From Punica granatum (Eukaryota > Streptophyta > Magnoliopsida > Myrtales > Lythraceae): a stretch of 64,000 nt of DNA. The notes below the pieces were generated by a model, which saw nothing but the letters and a program-made list of their open reading frames with translations, was not told the origin of the DNA and did not search any database. The stretch lies in contig NC_045134.1 in assembly GCF_007655135.1 (NCBI RefSeq), positions 3,430,982 to 3,494,981 on the forward strand. The letters are read 5' to 3'. A program made the position numbers and the translations under genes. This document shows positions 12,762 to 24,891 of the stretch, piece after piece. Each line of letters opens with the position of its first letter. The stretch's first letter is position 1.

Positions 12762-13291
12762 CTGCCACCAAAAAAATAAATAAATAAATAACATAATCAA
12801 TCGTTGAACTTTTGGACAATGGAAGAATAATTCGGAATTGAGGAAGAAATGAGCAATAAATAAGGAAGTCAGAGGAAAAAATGAGGGATTATGCAAAATT
12901 GATTACGTCATATTTGACTAATCAATACAAATTAGGGAAAATTGAATTTATTAGGAATTATTTTGGCCTGCATGTTTATATGGATTTTTTTTTTTGGAAA
13001 AAGTACATTTCATTTTCATATAAATAAGGATTTACATAGAGACACACCAAATACATAGATACCCCGCCGAAAACTAAAAAAAAAAACTGAAAATACCCTC
13101 AAGACATAACTAGAAAACCGTTTGGCCTTACAACAACAAATCTACCGGCATATATACAGTAAAAACTGTGAGTTGCCGATGCGAGACATAGTAATCCGGC
13201 GAAGGGGAAGACTTAATAGTCAAAGGCATATTTTATTATTGGTAAGAACAATATTTATATATATAAGATTATAATATTCCTTAATTGGGGC
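12762..13291. other. Spacer between MED15 fragment and TNL1
   Basis: No gene is seen. A poly-T run near 12988-13000 followed by GGAAAAAGTACATTTCATTT resembles the antisense 3' end of a plant LINE or SINE, extending perhaps to about 13215. This is a weak call. Confidence 0.3.
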
Positions 13292-16200
13292 CTAAAATTT
13301 TTGGAGCCTAAGGCGTTGGTTTACCAGAATCATCATCATCTGCGTCTTTCCAGGGACTCCACCCACCAGTGCCGTTTCTCTGGTGAGAGTGAGTGGCCGA
13401 TGTTCAGCTTCATCCTCAGGCAATGCAACACTGAAACCATATCAAGAATTGGAGCAAAATAAACGTCTAGTTTTCGAAGATGGAGGATTAAGAGGAAGAC
13501 ATTTTATGTCCTCCAACTTACCCATTCGAAGATAAAAGCATTTTTAATTTATGTCGAGTATAGAAATTACGCCTTACCTGTCGATCCTCTTCCCGTGTCC
13601 CCCAAATCCCAGCTCTGGGTCAGAGGACACGACTATTAGCAAGTAAGGGAGCCCCACAATTACTGATGGGATATCTTGCAGATGAAAGCAATACTCGATG
13701 TTCAACTTTTCCAGCTTCTTCAGCTTCCCCATGGATACGGGCAGCCATTTGATAGCACTACCTCTCATATTTTTCACTTTCAGTTCCTGCAGATCCCCAA
13801 TTACATATGGCAGTTGAGTGATTCCTGACATCGAAATATCCAGTTCGGCCAGCGATTTCAGATTCCCAATTGAAGATGGGAGCATCTGTATTTCTCCACA
13901 TGAGTATAAGGACAGAAACTCAAGTTTCACCAGTGCACCAATGGATTCAGGTAATTCAGCCATCGTTGAACGCGACAGGTCCAACTTAACCAATGACTTG
14001 AGATATCCAAGTGAGTTTGGAAGCGTACCCCTTCCCCAACTCAGAGATAGGTGTTCGAGTCTTGAGAGTATTCTGATGGAGTCCGGAAGCTTGAGCATAT
14101 CCTTGAAGTTGCGTACTTCCGCTTTTGGGACTATCTCCTCGACGCCATCCAAAGAACATATTTCTGCCGGAATGCCTCTGAGATGAAGACAGCCACTGGC
14201 GTTCAAGTACTTTAGGCATTTCAATGTTCCCACAGAATGGTCTATTTCCACCAGATTCTTGCAATCTTGAAGTATTAGTCTCTCCAATTTTGCGCACATC
14301 GATAGGTCGGGTGTTTTGGTCAAGTGGTGGCAACTCGTGAGATCTAGAACTTTCAACTCCTTGAACATCTGCAAAACAATAGAATCCCATATTAGGTTAG
14401 ATAAGTGAAGATTAATTGGAAGAGAGTCGAGTGACAGTGTGCAGAAGTACTAAATGCTCAAGCTAGTTTTACCTCGATTTGGCACCATCCTGTCCAAGTT
14501 TCGTTTATGAGACTTCCTGAGAGGTCAAGCACGACCAGATTCATTAAACACAGATTAGTTCCCTGATATATGCCAGGACATGAATGCCAACAAAGCCAAT
14601 TCAACTTGGGGAGCACATGCTCAAGGTCTCCCGAAAAATTTGATCCACCGAGACTGAGAAATCTAAGATTCTTGAAACTCTTCAGTTCCTGTTTCGTAAG
14701 GATACAATCTTTGGAGAGCTCATTGTATGGAAGACAAAGCATCTCAACATTTTCTTTGCCCTGCAAATAGGAAGAAATGAGGGGTGAGAGAACAGCCATA
14801 AGCAAAGAGACCTCCCATCACAAGCAATTTCTTACCTCTTCTTCCCGCAGCACTTTTAGAGCATCCTCAGGCATCCATATTCTACTGCAAAGCTTTCCGG
14901 GGTCCTTTAACCTCTCATCACGAGCGATTTTTCTTCCAAGGTCCCGCAGCTGATCATGCATCGAGAACTTGTTGTCGTCAGCGAGTTTTATTAGGGACGC
15001 ATCGAAAAGCTCTTTCACTGCCAAATATGGTTCAAAGCCACAGGATTGCCACATGTAAATTGCTTTTGTTTTCTCCTCGTTAATGAAGAAACACGCGATA
15101 TCGAGGAATATCTTCTTTGCTTCCCAGTCTAAGGCATCATAACTTATCTTAAGCCTGTCTTGGACCTTCCTGGCTGGTATTTTCTGTAAGGTACGGATTA
15201 AATGATTCCAATGGACACAGTCACGATGCTCGTAACTTGTCCGAAGTTGTGAACCTATTACTTCAAGAGCCAAGGGAAGCCCTCCCGTAATTCTGACGAC
15301 TTCCTCTGAAAGGTCGCGGAAGTCTTCAGGTGGATTCTCCTTCCCAAAGGCATGCCTGCTGAAAAGGAGGAGAGATTCTTCAAATTTCATCGGCTCCGCT
15401 TCCAATATCTCAACTCTTCCTCCTTCAAACACAGGAACCTTTTTATTCCGGGAGGTGATGATTATCCTGCTTCCCTCTCCAAACCAACCAGTCTCTCCTG
15501 CTAGTTTCCCAATTTGCTCCAGGTCGTATACATCATCGAGAACAACTAAAACTTTCCTGTTCTGCAATTTTTCACTGATCATCCAGATCCCGTCATTCTC
15601 ATCAGTGATGTCTGCTGATTTAACACCAAGATCTTGCAAGAGTTTTCTCTGCAAATGTTCAATACCTTTGCACTTGGATGTTTCTCGCACGTCTAGAAGG
15701 AAGCAGCAGCCGTCGAAGTGATCAGAGAGTCGGTTGAAAACAGCCTTGGCAAGTGTTGTCTTACCTATACCCCCCATTCCATGGATCCAGACCAACCGAA
15801 CATCATGAGAGGACTTTAGATCCAACAAGCTTATAAGAGCATCTTGCTCATCAATCCTCTCAACTAGGCTCCCAGTCACATATTTTTTTTTCACTTTCAA
15901 CTCCACGGATACCTTCCTGACGAATTCCTTAGCAAATTCTGCATGACTACCATTGATATACATGAATAAGAATTGTGTTCAGTACATATAATAGTAGAAA
16001 GTCTAGAAGGCCAGACAATGATAAGCAGTTTGAAGAATGAAAAAGTTCAATGAGCCATTTACCCTTTATCCTTCAGTTCCCATCCCGTGATTTTTCCAGC
16101 TTCTCGAAGAGCCTCCTCCCACTGGTGCAGTATGTCGGTACTGAACTTCTCCCTGTGTATTGATAGAGCTTCAGTGTACAACTCCGTCTTAAGCTTGACA

Positions 16201-16547
16201 TCATCGACGCTCACATCATAGAAAATGGGCAGGATCCTTTTACTGCAGCTCGATCCCTCCTTGGACTCCACCATTTTTGCGAGCTCAATGAGGCACCACT
16301 TACTGAAAGCATAGGTCCTGGAGAAGATGGGGACGAAGATCGTAGAGTCCTCGATGGCTCCCAGGATCTCATCGCCGATATACTCGCCTTTACGGATCTC
16401 CTCATTGTCTCTGAAAACATGAATCCCGGCATCTATGAGAGCATGGTAAAGGACATCTGTGAATCCCTGACGGGTGTCAGGTCCCCTGAAGCTCAGGAAG
16501 ACCTGGTAAGATGTTGCTGGTGATGTTCTCTTCCTCTTCGGAGCCAT
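13292..16547 (-). CDS. TIR-NB-LRR immune receptor, TNL1
   Basis: Intracellular receptor of the TNL class, which senses pathogen effectors and signals through TIR NADase activity. Five exons join in phase: 16547-16063, 15946-14836, 14760-14473, 14368-13578 and 13430-13292, giving about 937 residues. The start is the ATG of MAPKRKR, since the frame upstream has no other ATG. The TIR (about 13-161) keeps the catalytic Glu88 in SKWCLIEL. The NB-ARC has P-loop Lys224 (GMGGIGKTT), Walker B 293-300 (KVLVVLDD), GLPLAL at 384-389, FLDIACFF at 442-449 and MHD at 491-493. LRRs fill exons 3 and 4 (about residues 533-880), and exon 5 gives a short tail ending in QKF. PKRKR near the start looks like a nuclear localisation signal. 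The gene looks functional. Exon and intron sequences are very close to TNL2 and TNL3. Confidence 0.9.
15759..15780 (-). promoter_or_regulatory. Candidate miR482/2118 target site in TNL1 P-loop codons
   Basis: The mRNA sequence over the P-loop codons for GMGGIGK is largely complementary to the miR482/2118 superfamily, known to target this motif in plant NLR genes. I count about four differences from the poplar-type miR482 as I remember it. The equivalent sites are 27816-27837 in TNL2 and 42673-42694 in TNL3. Confidence 0.4.
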
Positions 16548-16684
16548 CGTCTGATCTCTCTGTCTTTCCGTGGTGAAAGAAAACACACTGGCCGAGATTT
16601 GTTTTGGATTTCTTCTCAAGAGATACTGAGGAGAAACTTCTCATAAAGATGAGAAAAGACTTTTTCGTATATGTGGGAAAGGGC

Positions 16685-16691
16685 TTAAATA
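16685..16691 (-). promoter_or_regulatory. Candidate TATA box of TNL1
   Basis: TATTTAA on the minus strand lies about 140 bp upstream of the TNL1 ATG. The same element in the same context (GCTTAAAT...CATTAATTCC on the plus strand) occurs at 43933-43939 upstream of TNL3, so it is conserved between the two promoters. TNL2 lacks it because its upstream region is rearranged. Confidence 0.45.
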
Positions 16692-16699
16692 GCATTAAT

Positions 16700-17690
16700 T
16701 CCTAAAGATAACAATTGCTAATTAAAAGTTCCATCAAATAATTAACCCCCACCGACCGGATATGATGAATAACAAATAATTTAATGAAGCATACATTGGC
16801 TTGTTATAGTTTGTTCTGATTTTCCAGGCTAAACCTTATCAAAGTGAAAATTAATTGGTAAAAATTTCGAGCACTCGAGCTGCGCCATCGTTCATTTTCA
16901 TGATTTATTTTTAAGGTATGGGTTTCTGATTCGCATTGTACACAATTACAATAATCTTCCCGATGGACTTCTGTGTTTGTATGGTTATTGAGATAAATAA
17001 GGCCCGATAATCAATGAAGATTGAAGCTGGAAATGGAACTCCTTCCATTACTGACCACGCTAATTCTCGATGAGATTTTGATGGATTGCGTTTCCACATG
17101 AACAAGCCCGCCAAAATATATGGTTAGAAATTGGAAGAGCATGCAAATGCCGTAACAGTGCTTTCAATTTTTTCGATCGACTGCAACAATACAAATTCAG
17201 TTGAAACTATTATTTTACTCTCGCGGGCGTGATCTTCTATATTGATGTGCTTAGCTAGTCAACATATTATTTTACTCTCGCGGGCGTGATCTTCTATATT
17301 TATGTGCTTAGCTAATAAACATATTTTCCACCGGAAAAAAAATAAAAATATTACTGTACTCTCGCGGGCGTGATCTTCTATATTTTCTAATCAGAAAATT
17401 AGTCTCAAACTGATTAACATTGACAGAGGATTAGCTTGTTTTGTGCCAATAATTAATAATATTATAAGAGAAACTTCTCTCCGGTTTCCCATTGTCTTTT
17501 TTTCCCCCCGATTATAAGCACAAAGGAAATAGATGAGGCACAAAAAATCCCATAAGCCAGAATTGAATAAAAAAATTATTGACTTTAGAAGATAACATGC
17601 ATATGCCATTGCACTAGACTATTTTCCAGCCCATAAGAAAGCCCTACATCGTTGATGTACCATTTTAATCACCTTCTTTGGCAATACAAA
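16700..17690. repeat. TNL upstream region, paralogous to 43950-44420, with F-box trace and tandem repeat
   Basis: Positions 16700-17160 align with 43950-44420 upstream of TNL3, and 17500-17600 aligns with 28820-28920 upstream of TNL2. A degraded F-box-like trace (CTCGATGAGATTTTGATGGA) lies at 17035-17105. Positions 17216-17387 contain three copies of a repeat with the core ACTCTCGCGGGCGTGATC. No gene is present. Confidence 0.6.
17216..17387. repeat. Three-copy tandem repeat, core ACTCTCGCGGGCGTGATC
   Basis: Copies begin near 17217, 17275 and 17359. The first two units are about 58 bp long and continue with CTTCTATATT and TGTGCTTAGCTA. The third is shorter and follows an A-rich interruption. 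The core is perfectly conserved in all three although the spacers differ. Confidence 0.75.
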
Positions 17691-17739
17691 CATAGAACAC
17701 CAACAGCTAGCCATCGCAAATAACTCAGTTAATTAATTG

Positions 17740-17971
17740 CGTCGACTTTATGTTTCCAGTTTGCCTCATTAATTCATGCTGAGCACAGCCCGTACCGCAT
17801 GGATGAACATCTAGGACTATGGCTCAACACCTATTCGCTTAACTGACTTCAATGCGCTAACCACCACTCTTGTGGCTCTGAACTGCGGCTATGGCCCTGG
17901 GCAGAGCCACCAAGAACTCGAGACCCAATCAGGGGTCACCCCTCGCGCAGGAAAGTCTCAATGTTTGGCTT

Positions 17972-18008
<37 letters not shown>

Positions 18009-18056
18009 TGTACTGCGATAGAGGCCAACTGAAGCATCTAATGGCAATGCGGAGCT
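17740..18056 (-). pseudogene. mTERF pseudogene fragment with a poly-G tract
   Basis: The minus strand matches the middle of the mTERF copies at 37800-38035 and 45420-45695 (the stretch following GGGGTCACC and around ATGCTGAGCA), but with small deletions and stops. The fragment breaks off at GGAGCT, where family-2 LTR sequence (TGTAACACCCCG) begins at 18057. In the other copies the sequence would continue GGAGCTCCTCAAAGG. A 33-base G run occupies 17973-18005. Confidence 0.65.
17973..18005 (+). repeat. Homopolymer of 33 G residues
   Basis: An uninterrupted G run sits inside the mTERF fragment where the paralogues read AGGGTCG. Such runs are rare in plant genomes and can form G-quadruplexes. 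Length is prone to sequencing error. Confidence 0.9.
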
Positions 18057-21000
18057 TGTAACACCCCGATTTCTAAACCAAGAAAATCTAAAATACGAGA
18101 GATTATAAGAGACTTAATATCCATACAATTCAATAATTCCATAAAATATACAAGTAATATAATAATACACGATTTTGTACAATAATTTGTAAGTACAATT
18201 TAGATATCAATGATAAAATAGACGAAATCCGTTGCGCACTTTGATCTTCAATATTAGCCCCCCAAGAGAACTTATCTAAAAAATGTGAAATTTGGAATGG
18301 ATTGAGTTCGACAGCCTAGTGAGTAATCACACCTAAACTAGCCGAGTCTACGCATGGGTTCAATATCCAAAGATAGCAATAAACATAACACTGATCATCC
18401 CTAGCCTCTTCTAAGAGCCAAGGTTCACTAAAACAACGGAAACCTCATTGGGAAACATAACGCTTATCAAACTTATATGATCAAAATTGATAACCATCAT
18501 AACAAAATACATGTGTGCCCGAGACATCGACATGACCATGACAATGAATTTAAAAGATCATATACATACATTTTGAAAACACTAATTTAGGATAGATTAC
18601 TCACCTTGCATGATTCGCTCAAAAATCTGACACTTACATAGCGTGAATACTTTATATCACGACCCGAAATTTTAGCAACATTTTTTCTAAAATTCTAAAA
18701 TTTTCAAATCTGATATTAATGCTAATTAAATTATAATATTTCCTTCATGATCAGCCATAAAATATATATAGAAAATCATAGATCTCTAAAAAGATAAATA
18801 TAGATATTTCTTACATCATCCCATAAGCAGTTAAACAAAATCCTTCGGATCGTAACTTATTACAAGTACTATATACATAGCTCTAATACCCGTAAAACAT
18901 AAAGATCTAGCTAACTATCTCCCATGCCGAACCCCGATATCAAAATGATTCTCCCACGCAGCCTCTTAACTTATCTGAAAAATAATATGCAGAGCGTGAG
19001 CTGCATCTCAGTAAGCACAAGATTTCATAATAAAATGAACTATTATTAAATAAAAAAATATTTTTAAACGACCAAAGATACTACTAGCATACCCAAGTCC
19101 ATCATTTAATTCACAAATACAACATGTTATACAATATATACAAATAATTATTAAATTCATTTTTAAACAATCAATTATCTTTATAACCATATAATAATAT
19201 TAGAATTAACCATTTAACTCAACACCACCTAACATTCATACACTGACTAAATCAAGTTCTAGCAAACAACACGACTTTCACAGAATAACTTCTGACAACC
19301 TCAACAATTATCCAATTTATAACAATCAGACCAGACAAACAATATACAACATAACCAATCAATATAGCCACAGGGTCGCATTTCTTCGCAACTGAGTTAT
19401 AACTGGTACCATGACTTTGCATCTCAACTTAAATCTCCATTACTCACCTTACCACTTCTCATAATCAGATGCCACCCATTATCAAACCTCCAACCTAAAG
19501 TCCATTTTATATCACACCGATTCAGCAGTCTAGGCGTCCATACCATCCATTTTATATCCCGCTAGTTCAACAGTCTAGGCGTCCATTTTTTATCCTGCCA
19601 GATCAGTGGTCAAACACACCCCCTATCCTATTATGCCGGGTCTAACGGTCTCATGCCTATAAAAATAAAACAATATCAGTATACACAAGCACAATCCCAA
19701 TAATATTACAATGGTATCATATTATCATCACATATCTCCAATCAAAATGAAATATAAGAGGGTAATATCTCTCGAATCCTTTCACATAACATAGCAAGAC
19801 CAATTTCTTATTCTCTAACTATCACAATATTCTTCTTAAATAATTTATATAACTATAATACATCATTTCTCAAGGGAATAGAGTACTCACAGAACTCCCA
19901 AGATACATCCATCGAATTGAGCCTTTCGAGTGTCGGGATTCAGTCTCCTCGGTCCCTAGTCAAATATAAGCATAACAACAACCAAACTATACATACATGA
20001 CACATTACAATATCAAACCACTCGGCACACCCGTTTACTGATTAACTATTTCTCTTTAAAATTAAATCACAAGCATAGCCCCTTTGGCCTCAATAAGAAC
20101 GGATATATTATAACTAGACAATATAATCACTATACTTATTGGTGCTAGTTGATCTCTCTTCCACTTCGAAAATACTTCTCTAATCAAGTTCACTTCTATC
20201 CTGTCTATACTTCCCATAAGCCCCATCCAGTATTTTATTCGCACATAAATCACTAGAACTTACCCTTATAACATCACTAACTTACACAATCAACTGATAT
20301 TTTGTTCCTCAATTTATCACTATTCTCACTTAATTTAGCAAGCAAAACGATCACATGATACTGTCATTATCAAATACCTTCATAAGCTCTAACAGCCATA
20401 TATCCCAACTAACCAAAGAAGCAAATTCCATCATATTATAGACACAGCAGACCAATCTCTAAAACATTTTATGTAAATTCAATCAAAGTTTCCTACACTA
20501 TCGAATCAACACTACACTATTTGCTCCTTTGTTTACTCTATATTATCTTATCTTCTTTCTGCTCCAATACCATCTCTTACTGTCAAATTACATACAAGAA
20601 AAACACAATCCAGAAAACAAATCCATAGAAGGAAAATTAGCTACATATCTAAGTAGTATACCCATAATCTAGTTGGGTTTAAGAACCCTTCTCATGGAAC
20701 TTCTTCCTACTTCCAACCCCAACACACACACTTGTCTGCCTTCTTCTTGCTGCCCATCTTCCTCGTTCCATACCAACTCCTCTCCCGGTGGCAATCCACC
20801 AGCTCTCATTCTCGTTCTCTCTCTCACTCTCTGCTTCTCTTTCCCCCTCTTCCTTTGTTCTCCAGCTACTCTCCTCTTTGCTACGAGCTGCCACTCGGAA
20901 CCTCCTATCACAGCCTCTCTCTCTCTCTCTCTCTCTGCGCCTCCGTTCTTCCCTTCGAACCGAAAGGCCCCAACAAGCTAAACTCAATAAATAGGAAAAA

Positions 21001-21311
21001 AAATAAGAAGACAAACGCCCTAATCAAGTCATTATTTTGTTTCCATTTCTTTCTATTATTATTTTTCCTTTTCCAATTCTTCTAAAGCACTTGCAGGAAA
21101 AAAAATCTATATATAATAGACATTCTATATAAGTATATATGTATGAAAATGCCATCTATTTATCTATTTATATTTATTACGTAAATTACACACTATATGC
21201 AAGTGCATCGGTGTCACTTAAAAGGGGCCATGTGGGGGATAATGGGCTTAAAAGGGGGCCATGTGGGCTTGATGTTTTCTCAAACCCATATTGACGGTCA
21301 GCCCAATTACT

Positions 21312-21351
<40 letters not shown>

Positions 21352-22160
21352 CTATGCTGGTGTGTGTCGAAATTCTCGGGTTTCAGACTTTACTACTTTC
21401 TCATAATCTCTCTAATTTCCTATGACTATCTATTTCTCTCCCTCACTTGTTGATTTTCTTTTCGGCAGTAAGAAAATGATGACTATTTATAGAGAGTGAC
21501 AAGGGGACGGTTTACTGGGAGAAATCAATGCACCAAAGGGATTTATGGAATAAAATAAATAGATGGTCAAAGGTTATTTTACTAAAATTCAATTAAATAA
21601 GGAAAAATTATTGTAAACACAACAATTCCTTCCTATTGGATGTTTTAAGACCAGCTATTGAAACATAAAAGAACAATTTATAAAACATGGCAATTAAGAG
21701 GGGAAACGGCTGAGGAAGTGAAGTGGAGAAAATATCTATATTTGCACCCAAACCAATTTAAGAAATAAGCATCATCATAATTAATAATAGAAGAAATGAA
21801 TACATTTATGGAAATAAGATGAATGACTTTTAGAGGCTAATTGAGAAACGGAAGGTAATAGGGAGGAAATGCCTTTATTGCTTATATAACCATATAGAAA
21901 CAATATTTTCAATTAATTAGAAATAAATTCCAAATATAATACATTTATTAAACCAATGGACTTATGCAATGAAATCTTGTCTGTTACTATTCTCCAAACA
22001 AGAACGTCGTCGATGAAAACATCTATATTTATAAGTAACTGAATAAGAAAATATATCTTTCTAATTTAATTACGATAATTTACTCATAAAACGAGTAATT
22101 GCTCCAAATTTATTATAGCCGATAGAACACACACAAGTAGCAGGAGGAGGAACGAAGCTA
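18057..22160 (-). mobile_element. LTR, family 2 (TGTAACACCCCG end), interrupted by a family-1 solo LTR
   Basis: TGTAACACCCCGATTTCT at 18057 is the reverse complement of a typical Gypsy LTR 3' end, so the LTR is on the minus strand. A TATA-like CTCTATAAATAGTC on the minus strand (near 21485-21497) marks its promoter side. The sequence resumes after the nested family-1 LTR at 21388. The right border is not resolved and the end given is approximate. A copy without the nested insertion lies at 58524 to about 59700. No gag or pol sequence is present. Confidence 0.5.
18655..21387 (-). mobile_element. Solo LTR, family 1, minus strand (2.73 kb), TSD CTTTA
   Basis: The minus-strand element runs from TCTGAAACCC (right) to GGGTCGTGATA (left), the family-1 termini with one change each. 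A perfect 5-bp target duplication CTTTA flanks it at 18650-18654 and 21388-21392. The minisatellite remnant lies at 19499-19655 and the GAGATGCAGCTCA motif near 19000. It sits inside family-2 LTR sequence, and the paralogous segment at 58930-58975 has the uninterrupted target. A (TA)n run is at 21316-21346 and a CT-rich tract at 20820-20940. Confidence 0.88.
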
Positions 22161-22778
22161 CTACATGACTTTTCTGTTACGTAGTTGAGATCACAGTCGA
22201 CTTTGACTTACTGAATGAATGAAATGAATCAAATCCCAATTATTGCCACGCAAATTAAGAATCCTCCCATTAAGATATGGCCTCGCCTCTTGTTTCCAGT
22301 TATGGACAATGAATTTTGAATCGGAGAAATCCCCTACCTATTAATTCTCATGCATCTAGATTTCGGAACTTAACTAAAGAACCGTGTGTAATCGATGTAT
22401 GTCGGAATGTTTAGTATTCACATATTCAAAGAGATTGGTGTCACATATGCTGCACCGGAAAACGATAACTTTAGTCCCAGAAAAGAGATTCAATATATTG
22501 GACCGACTTCATTAAAGTCCATTACAAGAACATGGTATATGTTGTCATGTATTAGCTTCGGCCCTCCTCCGGCTACTTGTGTGTGTTCCGACGACTCTCG
22601 TCATCGTTTGCAGGGTCGTGACTTCACTTAAGCACAAACCGCATTTTATTAGTAATGAAACTTCCACTTTCGTTTATTTATTTATTTATTTATGCTTTTT
22701 TGGAAAATATCCCACTTTTTATACTGAATCTTTTGCGTTTTTGACTTTTTTGGGTCTGGGACTCTGCTTTGGCTTTTT

Positions 22779-23006
22779 GTCCATGAAGATGGGGGAAATG
22801 GAACTTCTTCCATCCCTGAGCGCGTTCTCGATGAGGTTATGATTCACGTGCCAGCCGATTGCCTTTGGATGTGGAAGATTATGTCGCTGCCATCACTGAT
22901 AGCACCGGCACATTCGAAAAACGCTGGAAAAGTTTATCATCATGTTTTTTCATTGTCAAACGATATCTCACATTGCAATTCCTTTATCGTGTCCATTAAC
23001 CGATAA
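22779..23006 (+). pseudogene. F-box-like remnant, copy 2
   Basis: The frame reads IPERVLDEVMIHVPADCLW, then about 40 further residues including KNAGKVYHHVFSLSNDIS, and ends at TAA 23004-23006. The start resembles an F-box domain and the rest an F-box-associated segment, but at about 75 codons it is far shorter than plant F-box proteins (usually over 300), and no in-frame ATG precedes the motif. The near-identical copy at 60311-60538 keeps the same frame, so the truncation predates the segmental duplication. Confidence 0.45.
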
Positions 23007-24189
23007 TCATTTTAGAACGATTTAATTGATTTTGGTGTGTCAGTTGTCAATCGTCTGCCAGTGGCTCTTGTTGGCCTCATCAATTCATTGTTAAGAAGGC
23101 TGCATCAGATCTCAGCATGGAGCCATAACAGGATTTGAGCCCATGATGAATATACAGAGAGTAACCCGAACACGATCCAAGACCGGGTTTAGGTCGAAGT
23201 CAGCAAAAGTTGGACCAGTTCTAAGGATAATTGTGTTATCATAGACGAGGTTGAAAACATGAAATGAACAATCTACCCTCCATCTCCATTGGTCTGTTGC
23301 TCTCTACTGACTTTTAAACTATCCTAGCGTTGCATAAAGGGGTAGTAACGGAGCGATGCAATATCCAGTGGCCTTTGTTCAATCGGAGTGGTGGATGGCT
23401 TTTACAAGCTGACTAAACTACCGTATCGCTTGTGACAGAGGGTCAGGATCAAGAAAAAAAGCAGAAGACGATCTGCAAGGTGTGGACATAGATGCTAGCT
23501 GATGCTGCTAGTCAATGAGCTCAGGTTGGTGTTTGGGCCTGAATGAACAGATTTAACTTCTGCTGCCGGAAAGTAATAGAAATATCCAAACAAACTAAAC
23601 CAAAGACGAACATGTGACTCGTATCACAACAATCTCTATAATTTTTTTTCTTCTCATCCATTGTGCAGAAAATAATTAACATTGACTGAAGACAAGCTTA
23701 GTCAAACATAATACGCAAATGCTGCAACATTAGGACAAAACAAACATAATTTTTATCCTTTCATACTTCAGTTGAGAGCCGAGTGACTCTGTTGGAGAAG
23801 TGTAGCAGAGAGCAGCAGCCGTTCACTGTTCACCAGCTAAAGGAGCAAAAAGTTTACGATTTTATGAAAAAAGAAAAGAAGTAAGTCTGGGAATAAAATA
23901 AAAGTTTGTAATTTAATGAGAAAAAAATGACAGCTCATATTCCATTTGCTATGTTAGCCCCCGTTAACGGTTACGCCAAAAAATTTAATGGAGCAATTGC
24001 CGTTTTAGTAGATGTGAAAATTTAAGGAAAGTAAATGCATTTTTAGGCTATTAACCCCTAAAAAATTGCAGTATTTTCCTCATTTTTGAAATGAATTTTT
24101 TTGCCCATTTGAAAGGAATTTCTTTTCAAAATGTTATTTTGTATTTTCGGTCAAAAGAAAAATATTTTTCTATTGACCATTGAAATTTG

Positions 24190-24615
24190 TGCTACCAAAC
24201 AAGGGAAAATGGGGACTTCACTGTGGCTGGACGTTACTATAACGGCAGCCCCGAACAGTTTGCTTGGATTCTAGGGAAACCTTACAGTATGGGCTATGTT
24301 TTAGAAACAAGCGGGACATCGAAAGGTGAGAAATCAATTCGAAAATGCAGGTCGAAATTGGATATTCATTATGATTTTCAAAAACTTAAAGTCGATCGAT
24401 CATTGAAAACAAGTTCTATAAGATCCCAACATTTTCTTTTAATCAGATGAGGCTGAGCCATATAAAAATTTCGACCAGAAATCATCTCTATCATGAGCTG
24501 CCATTAATGGTCTCCAATCGAGCTTTCTCTCTCTGAAAATAGAAACGAAAAGCTTAATCATGAACGCACAGGGATGAATTTTTACCTGAGTCCTCCAACA
24601 AACCATAATCTGCCA
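24190..24615. other. Unassigned sequence with an 87-codon open frame
   Basis: A plus-strand frame from 24187 to 24450 is open but resembles nothing I know. It starts exactly where the segmental duplication ends. No gene is claimed. Confidence 0.25.
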
Positions 24616-24621
24616 CCTGCA

Positions 24622-24891
24622 CTAGTATACGTCACTGAGGCCACCGATGTAGTCATCGTCATTTAGGACCCTGAGTCGGTCGGAGAACTCGGCAGCCCGG
24701 GCCCGGAGGACCATATTCTCCACCTCCATAGCGTCGTAGAGGTGTACGATAACCCCGAGGAACTCTGCGAGCCTGCCGTTCTCAACCCTGAGTTCACTGG
24801 CCATTGCCATGAGGTCATCGAGGTACTTCTGCTTCCTCATCCTTGACTGGCGGGCGGACTTGCGGTTTGAGATCATGTGCTCCCACTTCAT
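24622..24891 (-). pseudogene. Truncated bZIP transcription factor (group S-like)
   Basis: The first ATG at 24891-24889 opens an 89-residue frame. Residues 6-22 carry the basic region with the N-x7-R signature (NRKSARQSR) and RMRKQKYLDDL, followed by a zipper-like heptad region (LRVENGRL and AENxVLRA-like MEVENMVLRA). The pattern matches group S plant bZIPs (bZIP11/bZIP44 type), which are usually 140-170 residues and intronless. Here the N-terminal Ser-rich part is missing: a stop (TAA) lies in frame 15 codons upstream of the ATG. The C terminus after the zipper is also short. It could still make a small DNA-binding or dimerising peptide, but a truncated pseudogene is more likely. It lies downstream of TNL2. 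Confidence 0.7.

Larger units (their letters stand above)
18221..24190. repeat. Segmental duplication, copy 1 (partner 58524-61690)
   Basis: Outside the nested solo LTR, the sequence matches 58524-61690 almost base for base over long runs (for example 21545-21720 with 59135-59290, and 22700-23000 with 60230-60535). It contains family-2 LTR sequence, an F-box remnant and the dispersed module. Homology starts near AAATCCG(T/C)TGC and ends after GAAATTTGTGCTACCAA on the right. Confidence 0.9.

Noticed and set aside
15455..15721. Plus-strand open frame antisense to the NB-ARC of TNL1 (and equivalents at 27512-27778 and 42363-42635)
   Set aside because: It is a shadow of the conserved NB-ARC codons; it recurs because the real gene is conserved on the other strand.
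20669..21085. Overlapping long frames on both strands (Ser/Leu-rich and Arg/Glu-rich)
   Set aside because: They come from CT-rich simple sequence inside the solo LTR at 18655-21387 and have no protein resemblance.
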